Assembly (NCBI GenBank): GCA_017995665.1
Contig: JAGOIM010000008.1
Location: 13,154 to 18,944 of the forward strand
Direction of reading: 5' to 3'
Length of the DNA stretch: 5,791 nucleotides
From: Anaerolineaceae bacterium
Lineage (GTDB): Bacteria; Chloroflexota; Anaerolineae; Anaerolineales; Anaerolineaceae
A program made the position numbers and the translations under genes. This document shows positions 1 through 5,443 of the stretch, one piece after another (within the stretch, counting starts at the first letter, position 1; every line of letters starts with the position of its first letter). The notes under the pieces were generated by a model, which had not been told where the DNA came from, ran no database searches, and saw nothing but the letters and a program-made list of their open reading frames with translations.

Positions 1-131
1 GGGTGAAGCGAACACTTTCGCTCTTTACGCTTGACGAAGCCCAGGAAATTGCAAAGAAAGCACTCGATATGCCAACCGAAGCAGAAATTATTGCTTACGT
101 AAACGCAGAAGTTGATAAAAAAGCTGAATAA
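1..131 (+). CDS. ptsI: PTS enzyme I (phosphoenolpyruvate-protein phosphotransferase), C-terminal end, partial
   Basis: Only the last 42 residues and the TAA stop are present; the gene begins left of the window. The frame reads from base 3, with bases 1-2 finishing an earlier codon. The tail (LDEAQEIAKKALDMPTEAE, then IIAYVN) aligns well from memory with the end of E. coli PtsI, which has FEDAKVLAEQALAQPTTDE followed by LMTLVN: same spacing, shared A..A..AL, PT, E and VN positions, and a charged lysine-rich end. In the family this is the last helix of the C-terminal PEP-binding barrel. Enzyme I is the soluble first kinase of the phosphotransferase chain and phosphorylates HPr using phosphoenolpyruvate. 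The IIA, IIB and IIC genes less than 1 kb downstream support the call. The catalytic His and Cys lie outside the window, so the assignment rests on the tail and the context only. Confidence 0.75.
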   Translation, partial: VKRTLSLFTLDEAQEIAKKALDMPTEAEIIAYVNAEVDKKAE

Positions 132-148
132 CCGAAAATTAATTTAGT

Positions 149-172
149 AGAGGCTGCTTTCAGGCAGCCTCT
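149..172. terminator. Hairpin between convergent genes, probable bidirectional terminator
   Basis: A perfect 9-bp stem (AGAGGCTGC with GCAGCCTCT) closes a 6-base loop. It starts 17 bases after the ptsI stop and ends 25 bases before the stop of the opposing membrane-protein gene. The following sequence is AT-rich on both strands but lacks a run of T longer than three or so, so it is a weak intrinsic terminator by the usual rule. Its position between two gene ends is the main support. Confidence 0.65.
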
Positions 173-197
173 TGAATTTAAATCAAAGTTGCTTGGA

Positions 198-857
198 TTA
201 ACCGTTTTGTTCTTTTTGTTTTTTGCCATACATCTCGGTGCGCAAACCGAAAAAGATTAGGATAAGAGCAAGCGGGATTGTGATTGCCGCACTAATGATT
301 GGTAATTTGCGGATTTGTTTGAGCAATTCCTCGCGGCTGAGGACCTTTAGTTTGAAATCCTTCTCAAAAGTTTGCCCTTCTTCAATCAATTCATTGTTTT
401 GGCTAAGGGGATAAGAATATTCGCCGCTTACTTTGCCGTCCAATTCTTGATTTTGGCTTAAATCCTTGGGCAAAACGGTAAAAACCGGGATAAGAATTTC
501 ACTTTTCTTAGCACTTGCGGAAAGGTTTTCATCCCAACCCTGGTAATCGAAAGCATCTAAAAAGATGAGTTCTTCTGTTTTGGTCGCCTCTTTTAAGGAA
601 AATTCTAATTTTTGGAGGGCAAATTTGCCTTCAAGCGATTGCTCGCCCACAAGATATAAGTTTACTTTTTCTCCGGCTGTGCCGTAAACAGTTTCCGGCT
701 TATCTTGATTGAGGTTTATCCGTTGACTAAAGCTCTCAATCAATTGCACATCGCTTTTTTCAATTAATGTGTATGTCGATGTGAGACCGAAAATCAGCAT
801 CAACAGTCCGAGGCCAAGTAGTAATAAAGGGGTGCTGGATTTCTGGAAAAATTTCAT
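198..857 (-). CDS. Unrecognised membrane-anchored protein with two transmembrane helices
   Basis: I do not recognise this 219-residue protein. It starts with a short basic stretch (MKFFQK), then a hydrophobic helix at about residues 9-32 with no obvious signal-peptidase or lipobox site. A polar, acidic, probably beta-rich domain follows at about 33-180. A second hydrophobic helix lies at about 186-206, and the tail is short and basic (GKKQK). By the positive-inside rule both ends should be cytoplasmic, with the middle domain outside the membrane. I see no enzyme motif, cysteine pair or repeat. The ATG at 857 is the first suitable start, but the sequence before it has only a weak purine stretch (AAGAAA about 13 bases away), so initiation looks weak. 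The gene is divergent from the PTS IIA gene and convergent with ptsI, and may share a promoter region with the former. A sensor or accessory role for the transporter is possible but has no direct support. Confidence 0.8.
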   Translation of the reverse strand: MKFFQKSSTPLLLLGLGLLMLIFGLTSTYTLIEKSDVQLIESFSQRINLNQDKPETVYGTAGEKVNLYLVGEQSLEGKFALQKLEFSLKEATKTEELIFLDAFDYQGWDENLSASAKKSEILIPVFTVLPKDLSQNQELDGKVSGEYSYPLSQNNELIEEGQTFEKDFKLKVLSREELLKQIRKLPIISAAITIPLALILIFFGLRTEMYGKKQKEQNG

Positions 858-874
858 AACTATGTCACATTTTC

Positions 875-902
875 TTGTTTCTGTAATAGTTCAGATTATA
901 AT
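875..902 (+). promoter_or_regulatory. Candidate promoter for the PTS IIA-IIB-IIC genes
   Basis: A perfect TATAAT lies at 897-902. TTGTTT lies at 875-880, 16 bases upstream, and matches the -35 consensus in its first three bases. Transcription would start near 909, giving a leader of about 59 bases before the TTG start of IIA. The -10 is strong and the -35 weak, which would fit a promoter helped by an activator, though none is visible. No terminator-like structure occurs in the leader. Confidence 0.5.
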
Positions 903-923
903 TCAGTATATACAGATTGCCAG
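895..923 (-). promoter_or_regulatory. Candidate divergent promoter for the membrane-protein gene
   Basis: Read on the - strand, CTGGCA (923-918) is followed after 17 bases by TATAAT (900-895). The -35 matches TTGACA at four of six positions and the -10 is perfect. Transcription would start near 888, leaving a leader of about 30 bases. The -10 overlaps that of the opposite promoter because ATTATAAT (895-902) is a palindrome, so polymerase could probably occupy only one direction at a time. Confidence 0.45.
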
Positions 924-955
924 TAATGTAGGATTAAGGCAAAACCAACAAACCC

Positions 956-962
956 AGGAGGA
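956..962 (+). promoter_or_regulatory. Ribosome-binding site that sets the TTG start of IIA
   Basis: AGGAGGA is a near-perfect Shine-Dalgarno sequence ending 5 bases before TTG at 968. No ATG or GTG in the same frame lies at a usable distance, so this site decides in favour of the TTG start. Confidence 0.85.
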
Positions 963-967
963 TCACA

Positions 968-1417
968 TTGAAGTTAACTGATTTATTAAGACCTAATCTT
1001 ATAGAAGTAAATGTTCATGTCAAAGATTGGCAAGAAGCTGTCCGTGCTGCAGGGAGATTGTTGGTTGAAGACGGCGCAGTTGAGCCGCGCTTTGTCGACG
1101 CAATGATTGAAGTCGTCAAAGAATTTGGCCCCTATATCGTTTTAGCACCCGGATTCGCTATGCCACATGCCAAAGCAGAAGCCGGCTGTATCAAGTCCAG
1201 TTTATCTTTGATTACACTGGCTGAACCGGTTGAATTTGGAAATCCTGAAAACGATCCGGTGTATGTTGTCGCCGCGCTAACTGCCGCGGATCATGGTGCC
1301 CACATTGAGGCACTCAGCCAGCTCGCGGATGTCCTTGCAAATGATGAAGTAGTCGGTCTATGGGCAAAAGCCAAAGATGCTGATGAAATCTTAAAAATTG
1401 TAGAAGAAAATTCTTAA
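968..1417 (+). CDS. ulaC: PTS system IIA component, ascorbate (SgaA/UlaC) type
   Basis: This 149-residue cytoplasmic protein is close to the length of E. coli UlaC (about 154). It takes phosphate from phospho-HPr and passes it to the IIB protein. The key motif is APGFAMPHAKAEAG at residues 60-73, where His67 is the predicted phosphorylated histidine of the mannitol/fructose/ascorbate-type IIA fold. A second family histidine falls in DHGAHIEALSQLA (His112), which normally sits next to the active histidine. The N-terminal MKLTDLL and the C-terminal DADEILKIV match the fold's first and last elements. The start is TTG, chosen because of the strong AGGAGG 6 bases before it. It is first in the run, with IIB 10 bases downstream. 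The family is clear. The sugar is not: ascorbate-type IIA proteins also occur in systems of unknown substrate, so the gene symbol is by homology only. Confidence 0.92.
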   Translation: MKLTDLLRPNLIEVNVHVKDWQEAVRAAGRLLVEDGAVEPRFVDAMIEVVKEFGPYIVLAPGFAMPHAKAEAGCIKSSLSLITLAEPVEFGNPENDPVYVVAALTAADHGAHIEALSQLADVLANDEVVGLWAKAKDADEILKIVEENS

Positions 1418-1427
1418 GGAGAAAGAT

Positions 1428-1715
1428 ATGATTAAAATTTTTACCGTTTGTCCACAAGGCCTTGGCAGCAGTTTGATTGCTAAAATCAATGTCGAAAAAG
1501 CTCTCACCAAAATGGGTGTCGAGGGCGAAGTAGAAACCGCAGGTGTAACGTCAATCACCGGTCAAACTTTTGACCTGATTGTTACTGTCCCCGAGATGGC
1601 AGACTCTTTGGAACGTTATAAGGATAAGCTCGTTTTTGTGACGAATTTCTTTAAACGTGACGAGATTGCCGATACTCTGGAAGCAAAATTCCGTGAGATG
1701 GGCTTGGTTGAATAA
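1428..1715 (+). CDS. ulaB: PTS system IIB component, ascorbate (SgaB/UlaB) type
   Basis: This small 95-residue cytoplasmic protein has the phosphocysteine loop of the lactose/ascorbate IIB fold at its N-terminus: VCPQGLGSSLIAK, with Cys8 as the predicted phosphorylated residue and the glycines and serines of the P-loop following. A short beta strand precedes it (MIKIFTV) and a helix follows (INVEKALTKMG), in the usual order. E. coli UlaB is about 101 residues and has the matching VCGNGQGSS. The protein would receive phosphate from His67 of IIA and give it to the sugar on IIC. AAGGAG overlaps the stop codon of IIA and lies 6 bases before the ATG, so the two genes are probably translated in a coupled way. 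The stop codon lies in the loop of a hairpin (1698-1724). The gene symbol is by homology; the substrate is not known. Confidence 0.92.
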   Translation: MIKIFTVCPQGLGSSLIAKINVEKALTKMGVEGEVETAGVTSITGQTFDLIVTVPEMADSLERYKDKLVFVTNFFKRDEIADTLEAKFREMGLVE

Positions 1716-1724
1716 ACCGCCCAT
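1698..1724 (+). other. Hairpin over the IIB stop codon
   Basis: ATGGGC (1698-1703) pairs with GCCCAT (1719-1724), and GGTT (1706-1709) with AACC (1715-1718). This gives 10 base pairs with a two-base bulge and a 5-base loop that includes the first two bases of the IIB stop codon (1713-1715). The sequence after it is ATATATATTAATTG, with no T run, so it is not a standard terminator. In this position it could protect the 3' end of an IIA-IIB transcript or lower expression of IIC. That role is inferred. Confidence 0.5.
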
Positions 1725-1753
1725 ATATATTAATTGATTTTCATTGATATAAG

Positions 1754-1761
1754 AAAGGAGG
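1754..1761 (+). promoter_or_regulatory. Orphan Shine-Dalgarno-like sequence without a start codon
   Basis: AAAGGAGG is as strong a ribosome-binding sequence as any in the window, but no ATG, GTG or TTG follows at 4-12 bases. The first TTG (1789) is about 27 bases on and opens only five codons. It lies 75 bases before the IIC start, which has its own GGAGG. It may be a ribosome standby site, a remnant, or chance. Confidence 0.35.
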
Positions 1762-1824
1762 CAGACCCGTAACTTTTTTACCCATTTTTTGTTTATCTAT
1801 AAGTAAATCTAAATCATCCTTATT

Positions 1825-1829
1825 GGAGG
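1825..1829 (+). promoter_or_regulatory. Ribosome-binding site of IIC
   Basis: GGAGG ends 6 bases before the ATG at 1836. The frame upstream of this ATG is closed by a TAA at 1800, and no other start codon lies between, so the start is well fixed. Confidence 0.85.
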
Positions 1830-1835
1830 CTTAAA

Positions 1836-3224
1836 ATGCAAATAATTATTAACATCTTTAATTTCATTGCTGACGAAATCCTTTCTAATTACAGTATTAT
1901 TTTGGGTTTGGTCGCCTTAGTTGGTCTTCTGCTTCAGAAGAAATCATTCGGTAACGTTGTTAGTGGCGTTATCAAGACAATCGTTGGCGTTACTATCATC
2001 AGCGCCGGTGCTGATGTTTTGGTTCGGGGTATTTCTCCTCTAACCGACATCATCAACCACGTTCTCGGTGTGCAGGGCGTTTTACCCACCAATGAAGCCG
2101 CATTACCCTTTGCTTTGGAACAATTTGGCTCAATTGGCTCGTTGGTTATGGTTGGCGGTTTCATCCTCAACCTGCTTATTGCCCGTTTCACAAAATATAA
2201 GTTCATCTACCTGACCGGTCACATCATGCTCTACGTTTCCCTCTTTGTGGTTATCGTTGTGAATGCAACCGTCGGTTTAACCGGATGGCAACTTTGGTTG
2301 GTAAGCACAATTGTGATGGGTCTCTATTTCACCTTGATGCCCGCTCTCAACTACGAAGGTACCAAAGCCGTAACCGGTGGCGAAAAGTTCTCCGTTGGTC
2401 ACACCGGTGATTTCGCATACTGGTTCTCTTATCAATTTGGGAAGCTCTTCAAAAAGAACACCCGCTCTGCTGAAGAATTTAAACTCCCCAAAGGTCTTTC
2501 CTTCTTCCGCGATACAACTTCTAGCCTGGCGCTTACCATTTTCCCGATTTTCTTGATTTTGATCATCGTTTCCTGGAATTGGACAGCAGCCAACATTACC
2601 GGCGGTCAGAACCCGATTATGTTTGCTGTACTTCGCTCTCTGACCTTTGCTGCCGGTATGGCAATCGTCCTGGCTGGTGTTCGCATGATGCTTGGTGAAA
2701 TCATTCCTGCTTTCGCCGGTATTTCCGAAAAACTGGTTCCCGGTGCTGTTCCTGCTTTTGACTGCCCGGTTGTCTTCCCCTATGCTCCAACAGCCCTGCT
2801 GTTTGGTTTCATCTCGATGTTCGTCGGGATGGTTATTGCCACACTTTTGCAGGTGGCATTCAAGAGTCCCTATGTAGTCTTACCTGGAATTGTCCCCGCC
2901 TTCTTCGCTGGTGGTACCTCCGGTATCTTTGGTAATGCCAAAGGTGGTTGGAAAGGTGCCGTCTTCGGCCCATTCATCATGGGTGTCGTTATGCAAGTTG
3001 GTACAGCCCTCTTGATTCCCTTTACCGGTGAACTTTTCAATCAGGGTGCGACATTTGGCGATCCCTTCTATGCCACAGTCGGTTTGGCTTTCGCAAAAGC
3101 CGGTGACTTCATTGGCAAAGGCGGCATTATGAGCATCATCACGATGGTCGTCCTGGTCGGCTTGGTTGCCTGGGTTTTCATCGCAGGCAGAAACTACAAG
3201 GGTTTGGACGAACCTGCTAAGTAA
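1836..3224 (+). CDS. ulaA: PTS system IIC component, ascorbate transporter (SgaT/UlaA) family permease
   Basis: This 462-residue integral membrane protein is nearly the same length as E. coli UlaA (465). It is the sugar channel of the PTS and hands the incoming substrate to phospho-IIB. Hydrophobic segments run along the whole protein; for example residues 20-34, 100-117, 125-145, 150-170, 230-248, 262-283, 320-341, 346-360, 374-395 and 431-450. Family signatures recalled from UlaA are present: LNLLIARFTKYKF (111-123) followed by LTGH (126-129), GEIIPAFAGISEKLVPGA (287-304), the FDCPVV motif (308-313) followed by YAP (316-318), and a glycine-rich GGTSGIFGNAKGGWKG (359-374). Soluble stretches at about 176-226 fit the large cytoplasmic loop. 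There is no fused IIA or IIB domain; these are encoded separately just upstream. Ascorbate is the substrate of the characterised members, but many family members are untested, so the sugar should be left open. Confidence 0.93.
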   Translation: MQIIINIFNFIADEILSNYSIILGLVALVGLLLQKKSFGNVVSGVIKTIVGVTIISAGADVLVRGISPLTDIINHVLGVQGVLPTNEAALPFALEQFGSIGSLVMVGGFILNLLIARFTKYKFIYLTGHIMLYVSLFVVIVVNATVGLTGWQLWLVSTIVMGLYFTLMPALNYEGTKAVTGGEKFSVGHTGDFAYWFSYQFGKLFKKNTRSAEEFKLPKGLSFFRDTTSSLALTIFPIFLILIIVSWNWTAANITGGQNPIMFAVLRSLTFAAGMAIVLAGVRMMLGEIIPAFAGISEKLVPGAVPAFDCPVVFPYAPTALLFGFISMFVGMVIATLLQVAFKSPYVVLPGIVPAFFAGGTSGIFGNAKGGWKGAVFGPFIMGVVMQVGTALLIPFTGELFNQGATFGDPFYATVGLAFAKAGDFIGKGGIMSIITMVVLVGLVAWVFIAGRNYKGLDEPAK

Positions 3225-3240
3225 GCTGGACTTTAATTTT

Positions 3241-3272
3241 AGTGGCTGTGCTCCTACAGGCAGCCACTTTTT
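3241..3272 (+). terminator. Intrinsic terminator of the PTS genes
   Basis: AGTGGCTG (3241-3248) pairs with CAGCCACT (3261-3268) around a 12-base loop, followed directly by a run of five T (3268-3272). It begins 16 bases after the IIC stop codon, as expected for the end of the IIA-IIB-IIC transcript. Confidence 0.9.
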
Positions 3273-3303
3273 AATTTATAACGGTATACTTGACATAAAA
3301 ATG

Positions 3304-3328
3304 AGGGGTCTGATTGCAGACCCCTTTT
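3304..3328 (+). terminator. Second terminator-like hairpin, in the leader of transketolase
   Basis: AGGGGTCTG (3304-3312) pairs with CAGACCCCT (3317-3325) around the 4-base loop ATTG, followed by TTTT (3325-3328, the first T shared with the stem). By shape it is the best intrinsic terminator in the window. It lies 32 bases after the first one and only 22 bases before the transketolase ATG. It may be a back-up terminator for the PTS genes or, if transcription starts upstream of it, an attenuator for transketolase. Confidence 0.8.
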
Positions 3329-3350
3329 ATAAAGTCTGAGAAGGAGAACG

Positions 3351-5363
3351 ATGGAAAAGAATACTCCATTACAAGAAGAAGCAATCAATGCTATCCGATT
3401 CTTATCCGCTGATGCGGTACAAAAGGCAAACTCCGGGCATTCAGGACAGCCGATGGGTTCTGCTGCTATTGCCTACACACTCTTCACCAAACATTTGAAA
3501 TTTAACCCGGCCAATCCAAATTGGGCCGATCGAGACCGTTTCATCCTTTCCGCCGGTCATGGTTCAATGCTTTTATACAGCCTTTTCTATTTGACTGGTT
3601 ATGAAGAAATGACGATGGACCAGCTGAAGCAATTCCGCAGGCCCAATAGTTTGACCCCCGGTCATCCCGAATATGGACATACTGCCGGTGTTGAAACAAC
3701 TACCGGTCCTCTGGGACAGGGTTTGGCAGTGGCGGTTGGCGATGCAATGGCTGAAGCACATTTGTCAGCGGTTTATAACAGCGAAGCACATAAAATTGTT
3801 GATCACTACACCTATGTCATCGCAGGTGACGGCGATTTAATGGAAGGCATTTCTTCCGAGGCTTCTTCCTTGGCAGGTCATTTCCAACTCGGCAAGCTGA
3901 TTGTCTTTTATGATGACAATCGCGTTACGATTGACGGCGGTACTGAGATTACCTTTACGGAAGACCGCGCAAAACGCTACGAAGCCTACGGCTGGCAAGT
4001 TTTACATGTTGAAGACGGCAATAATGTTGCTGAAATTGACCGTGCGATTATCGCCGCAAAAGCTGATCCCCGACCTTCCATGATTATTTGCCGCACTTAT
4101 TTAGGCTATGGTTATCCGACTTGGGGCGGGCTTTCTGAAGCACATTCCGGCATTCCCAGCGATGAAGAACTTGCCGGTGCCAAACGCAATTTGGGTTATC
4201 CGGTTGAACCAAAATTTTACGTCAGTGACGAAGTTTTGGCACACTATCGCGAAGCTTTGGACCGAGGCGCAAAAGCCGATAATAAATGGAACGAAAGCTT
4301 TGGAGAATACAGCGCTGAAAAACCGGAACTGGCAGCCCAATTCAAACGGGTTATCGCCGGTGAGTTGCCTGAAAATTGGCAGAGTGTTTTGCCAAAATTC
4401 GAAGCGAACGAAAAAGGCCTTGCCACCAGAAGTGCATCGCACAAAATCATCAATGCCCTGGCTTCGGTTTTGCCGGAACTTGGCGGTGGATCGGCCGATT
4501 TGAGCGGCTCTAACTCGACCACCATTGACAGCAGCCCACTTTTCGAAAAAGAGCATTATGAAGGGCGCTACTTCCCCTACGGTGTTAGAGAACATGCTAT
4601 GGGTGCCATCACCAACGGTCTGAATCAGCATGGAGGCATGATTGCCTTCGCAGCTACTTTTTTGGTCTTCTCGGATTACATGCGCCCGGCAGTTCGACTC
4701 TCTGCTCTTTCAAATACCGGCAGCATTTGGGTCTTTTCACACGACAGCTTCTGCCTTGGACAAGACGGCCCTACGCATCAACCGATTGAGCATCTAAGCA
4801 GTTTCCGTGCCATGCCAAATTTGGTTACTTTGCGTCCGGCTGATGCAAACGAAACCGTTGAAGCCTGGAAGATTGCAATTGAACGCCGCCATGCCCCAAC
4901 TTTGCTCGCGTTGACCCGTCAGGCAGTGCCAACATTCGACCGTGAAAAATACGCCTGCACTTGCGGTACCAAAAAGGGTGCTTATGTGATGGCAGATTTG
5001 GGTGACAAACCGGTTGAGCTTGTCCTGATGGCAACCGGATCGGAAGTTGAACTGATTGTCAAAGCGGCTGAAATCCTGGCAGCCGAAGGTGTGGGTGTTC
5101 GCGTGATTTCCATGCCCTCCTGGGAGCTTTTTGAAGCACAATCCAAAGAATATCAAAATGAAGTGATGTTGCCCGAAGTGAAGGCGCGTCTGGCTGTGGA
5201 AGCCGGAACAAGCCTCGGCTGGCATAAGTGGGTTGGTCCTGAGGGCAAAATGATCACCATCGATCGTTTTGGCGCTTCAGCACCTAATGATTTCCTCTTT
5301 AAGGAATTTGGTTTTAATCTGGAAAATGTTTTGGAAAAATGCCGCGAACTCCTGGCAAAATAA
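3351..5363 (+). CDS. tkt: Transketolase
   Basis: This complete 670-residue, single-chain enzyme has the usual length (E. coli TktA 663). It moves a two-carbon ketol unit between sugar phosphates, using thiamine diphosphate and a divalent metal, in the pentose-phosphate pathway in the cytoplasm. The N-terminal domain has NSGHSGQPMG (His30), SAGHGSMLLY (His70), and the cofactor motif GDGDLMEG (159-166) ending in DDN (Asn190, metal ligand). The middle domain has LATRSASH (Arg360), the catalytic glutamate in GVREHAMGAI (Glu414), and aromatic residues in FLVFSDYMRP. Then come SHDSF (His464) and DGPTHQPIEH (Asp472, His476), and LTRQ (Arg523). A typical C-terminal domain follows from about 540. These numbers run 3-4 above E. 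coli. The segment before His265 (YPTWGGLSEAHSG) lacks the usual NK.GT. AAGGAG lies 4 bases before the ATG. Two hairpins separate it from the PTS genes. Xylulose-5-phosphate, an end product of ascorbate breakdown, is a substrate. Confidence 0.96.
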   Translation: MEKNTPLQEEAINAIRFLSADAVQKANSGHSGQPMGSAAIAYTLFTKHLKFNPANPNWADRDRFILSAGHGSMLLYSLFYLTGYEEMTMDQLKQFRRPNSLTPGHPEYGHTAGVETTTGPLGQGLAVAVGDAMAEAHLSAVYNSEAHKIVDHYTYVIAGDGDLMEGISSEASSLAGHFQLGKLIVFYDDNRVTIDGGTEITFTEDRAKRYEAYGWQVLHVEDGNNVAEIDRAIIAAKADPRPSMIICRTYLGYGYPTWGGLSEAHSGIPSDEELAGAKRNLGYPVEPKFYVSDEVLAHYREALDRGAKADNKWNESFGEYSAEKPELAAQFKRVIAGELPENWQSVLPKFEANEKGLATRSASHKIINALASVLPELGGGSADLSGSNSTTIDSSPLFEKEHYEGRYFPYGVREHAMGAITNGLNQHGGMIAFAATFLVFSDYMRPAVRLSALSNTGSIWVFSHDSFCLGQDGPTHQPIEHLSSFRAMPNLVTLRPADANETVEAWKIAIERRHAPTLLALTRQAVPTFDREKYACTCGTKKGAYVMADLGDKPVELVLMATGSEVELIVKAAEILAAEGVGVRVISMPSWELFEAQSKEYQNEVMLPEVKARLAVEAGTSLGWHKWVGPEGKMITIDRFGASAPNDFLFKEFGFNLENVLEKCRELLAK

Positions 5364-5388
5364 ACCAAACAAGCTAAATTAGCAAATG

Positions 5389-5420
5389 AATCACGGGTGG
5401 TTTGCAGGCCACCCGTGATT
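5389..5420. terminator. Hairpin between convergent genes, probable bidirectional terminator
   Basis: A perfect 12-bp stem (AATCACGGGTGG with CCACCCGTGATT) closes an 8-base loop. It lies 25 bases after the transketolase stop and 23 bases before the stop of the opposing gene. Neither side has a clear T run, so it may stop RNA polymerase poorly and act partly as a 3'-end stabiliser. Confidence 0.7.
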
Positions 5421-5443
5421 GAATTAACTAGCAAATTGTTGAA

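Noticed and set aside
863..869. TGTCACA as half of a CRP-type operator before the PTS genes
   Set aside because: The matching TGTGA half is absent at the required spacing on either side.
769..981. A 70-codon + strand frame crossing the divergent promoter region into IIA
   Set aside because: It overlaps the start of two real genes in another frame, lacks a good ribosome-binding site and resembles no protein I know.
1773..1790. T runs in the IIB-IIC gap as an intrinsic terminator
   Set aside because: No stem precedes them; the nearest hairpin ends about 50 bases upstream.
1934..2206. A 90-codon - strand frame within IIC
   Set aside because: It is antisense to conserved membrane segments of the permease, with no signal of its own.
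3290..3295. Perfect TTGACA as a -35 box for transketolase
   Set aside because: No -10 lies at 15-19 bases (the sequence there is the terminator hairpin). The nearest TATAAA (3328-3333) is 32 bases away, too far for a promoter.
4101..5225. Long open frames on the - strand inside transketolase, including a 176-codon one at 4101-4631 and a 143-codon one at 4794-5225
   Set aside because: They lie fully inside a well-supported gene, show no family motifs, and read as low-meaning protein; they are by-products of its codon use.
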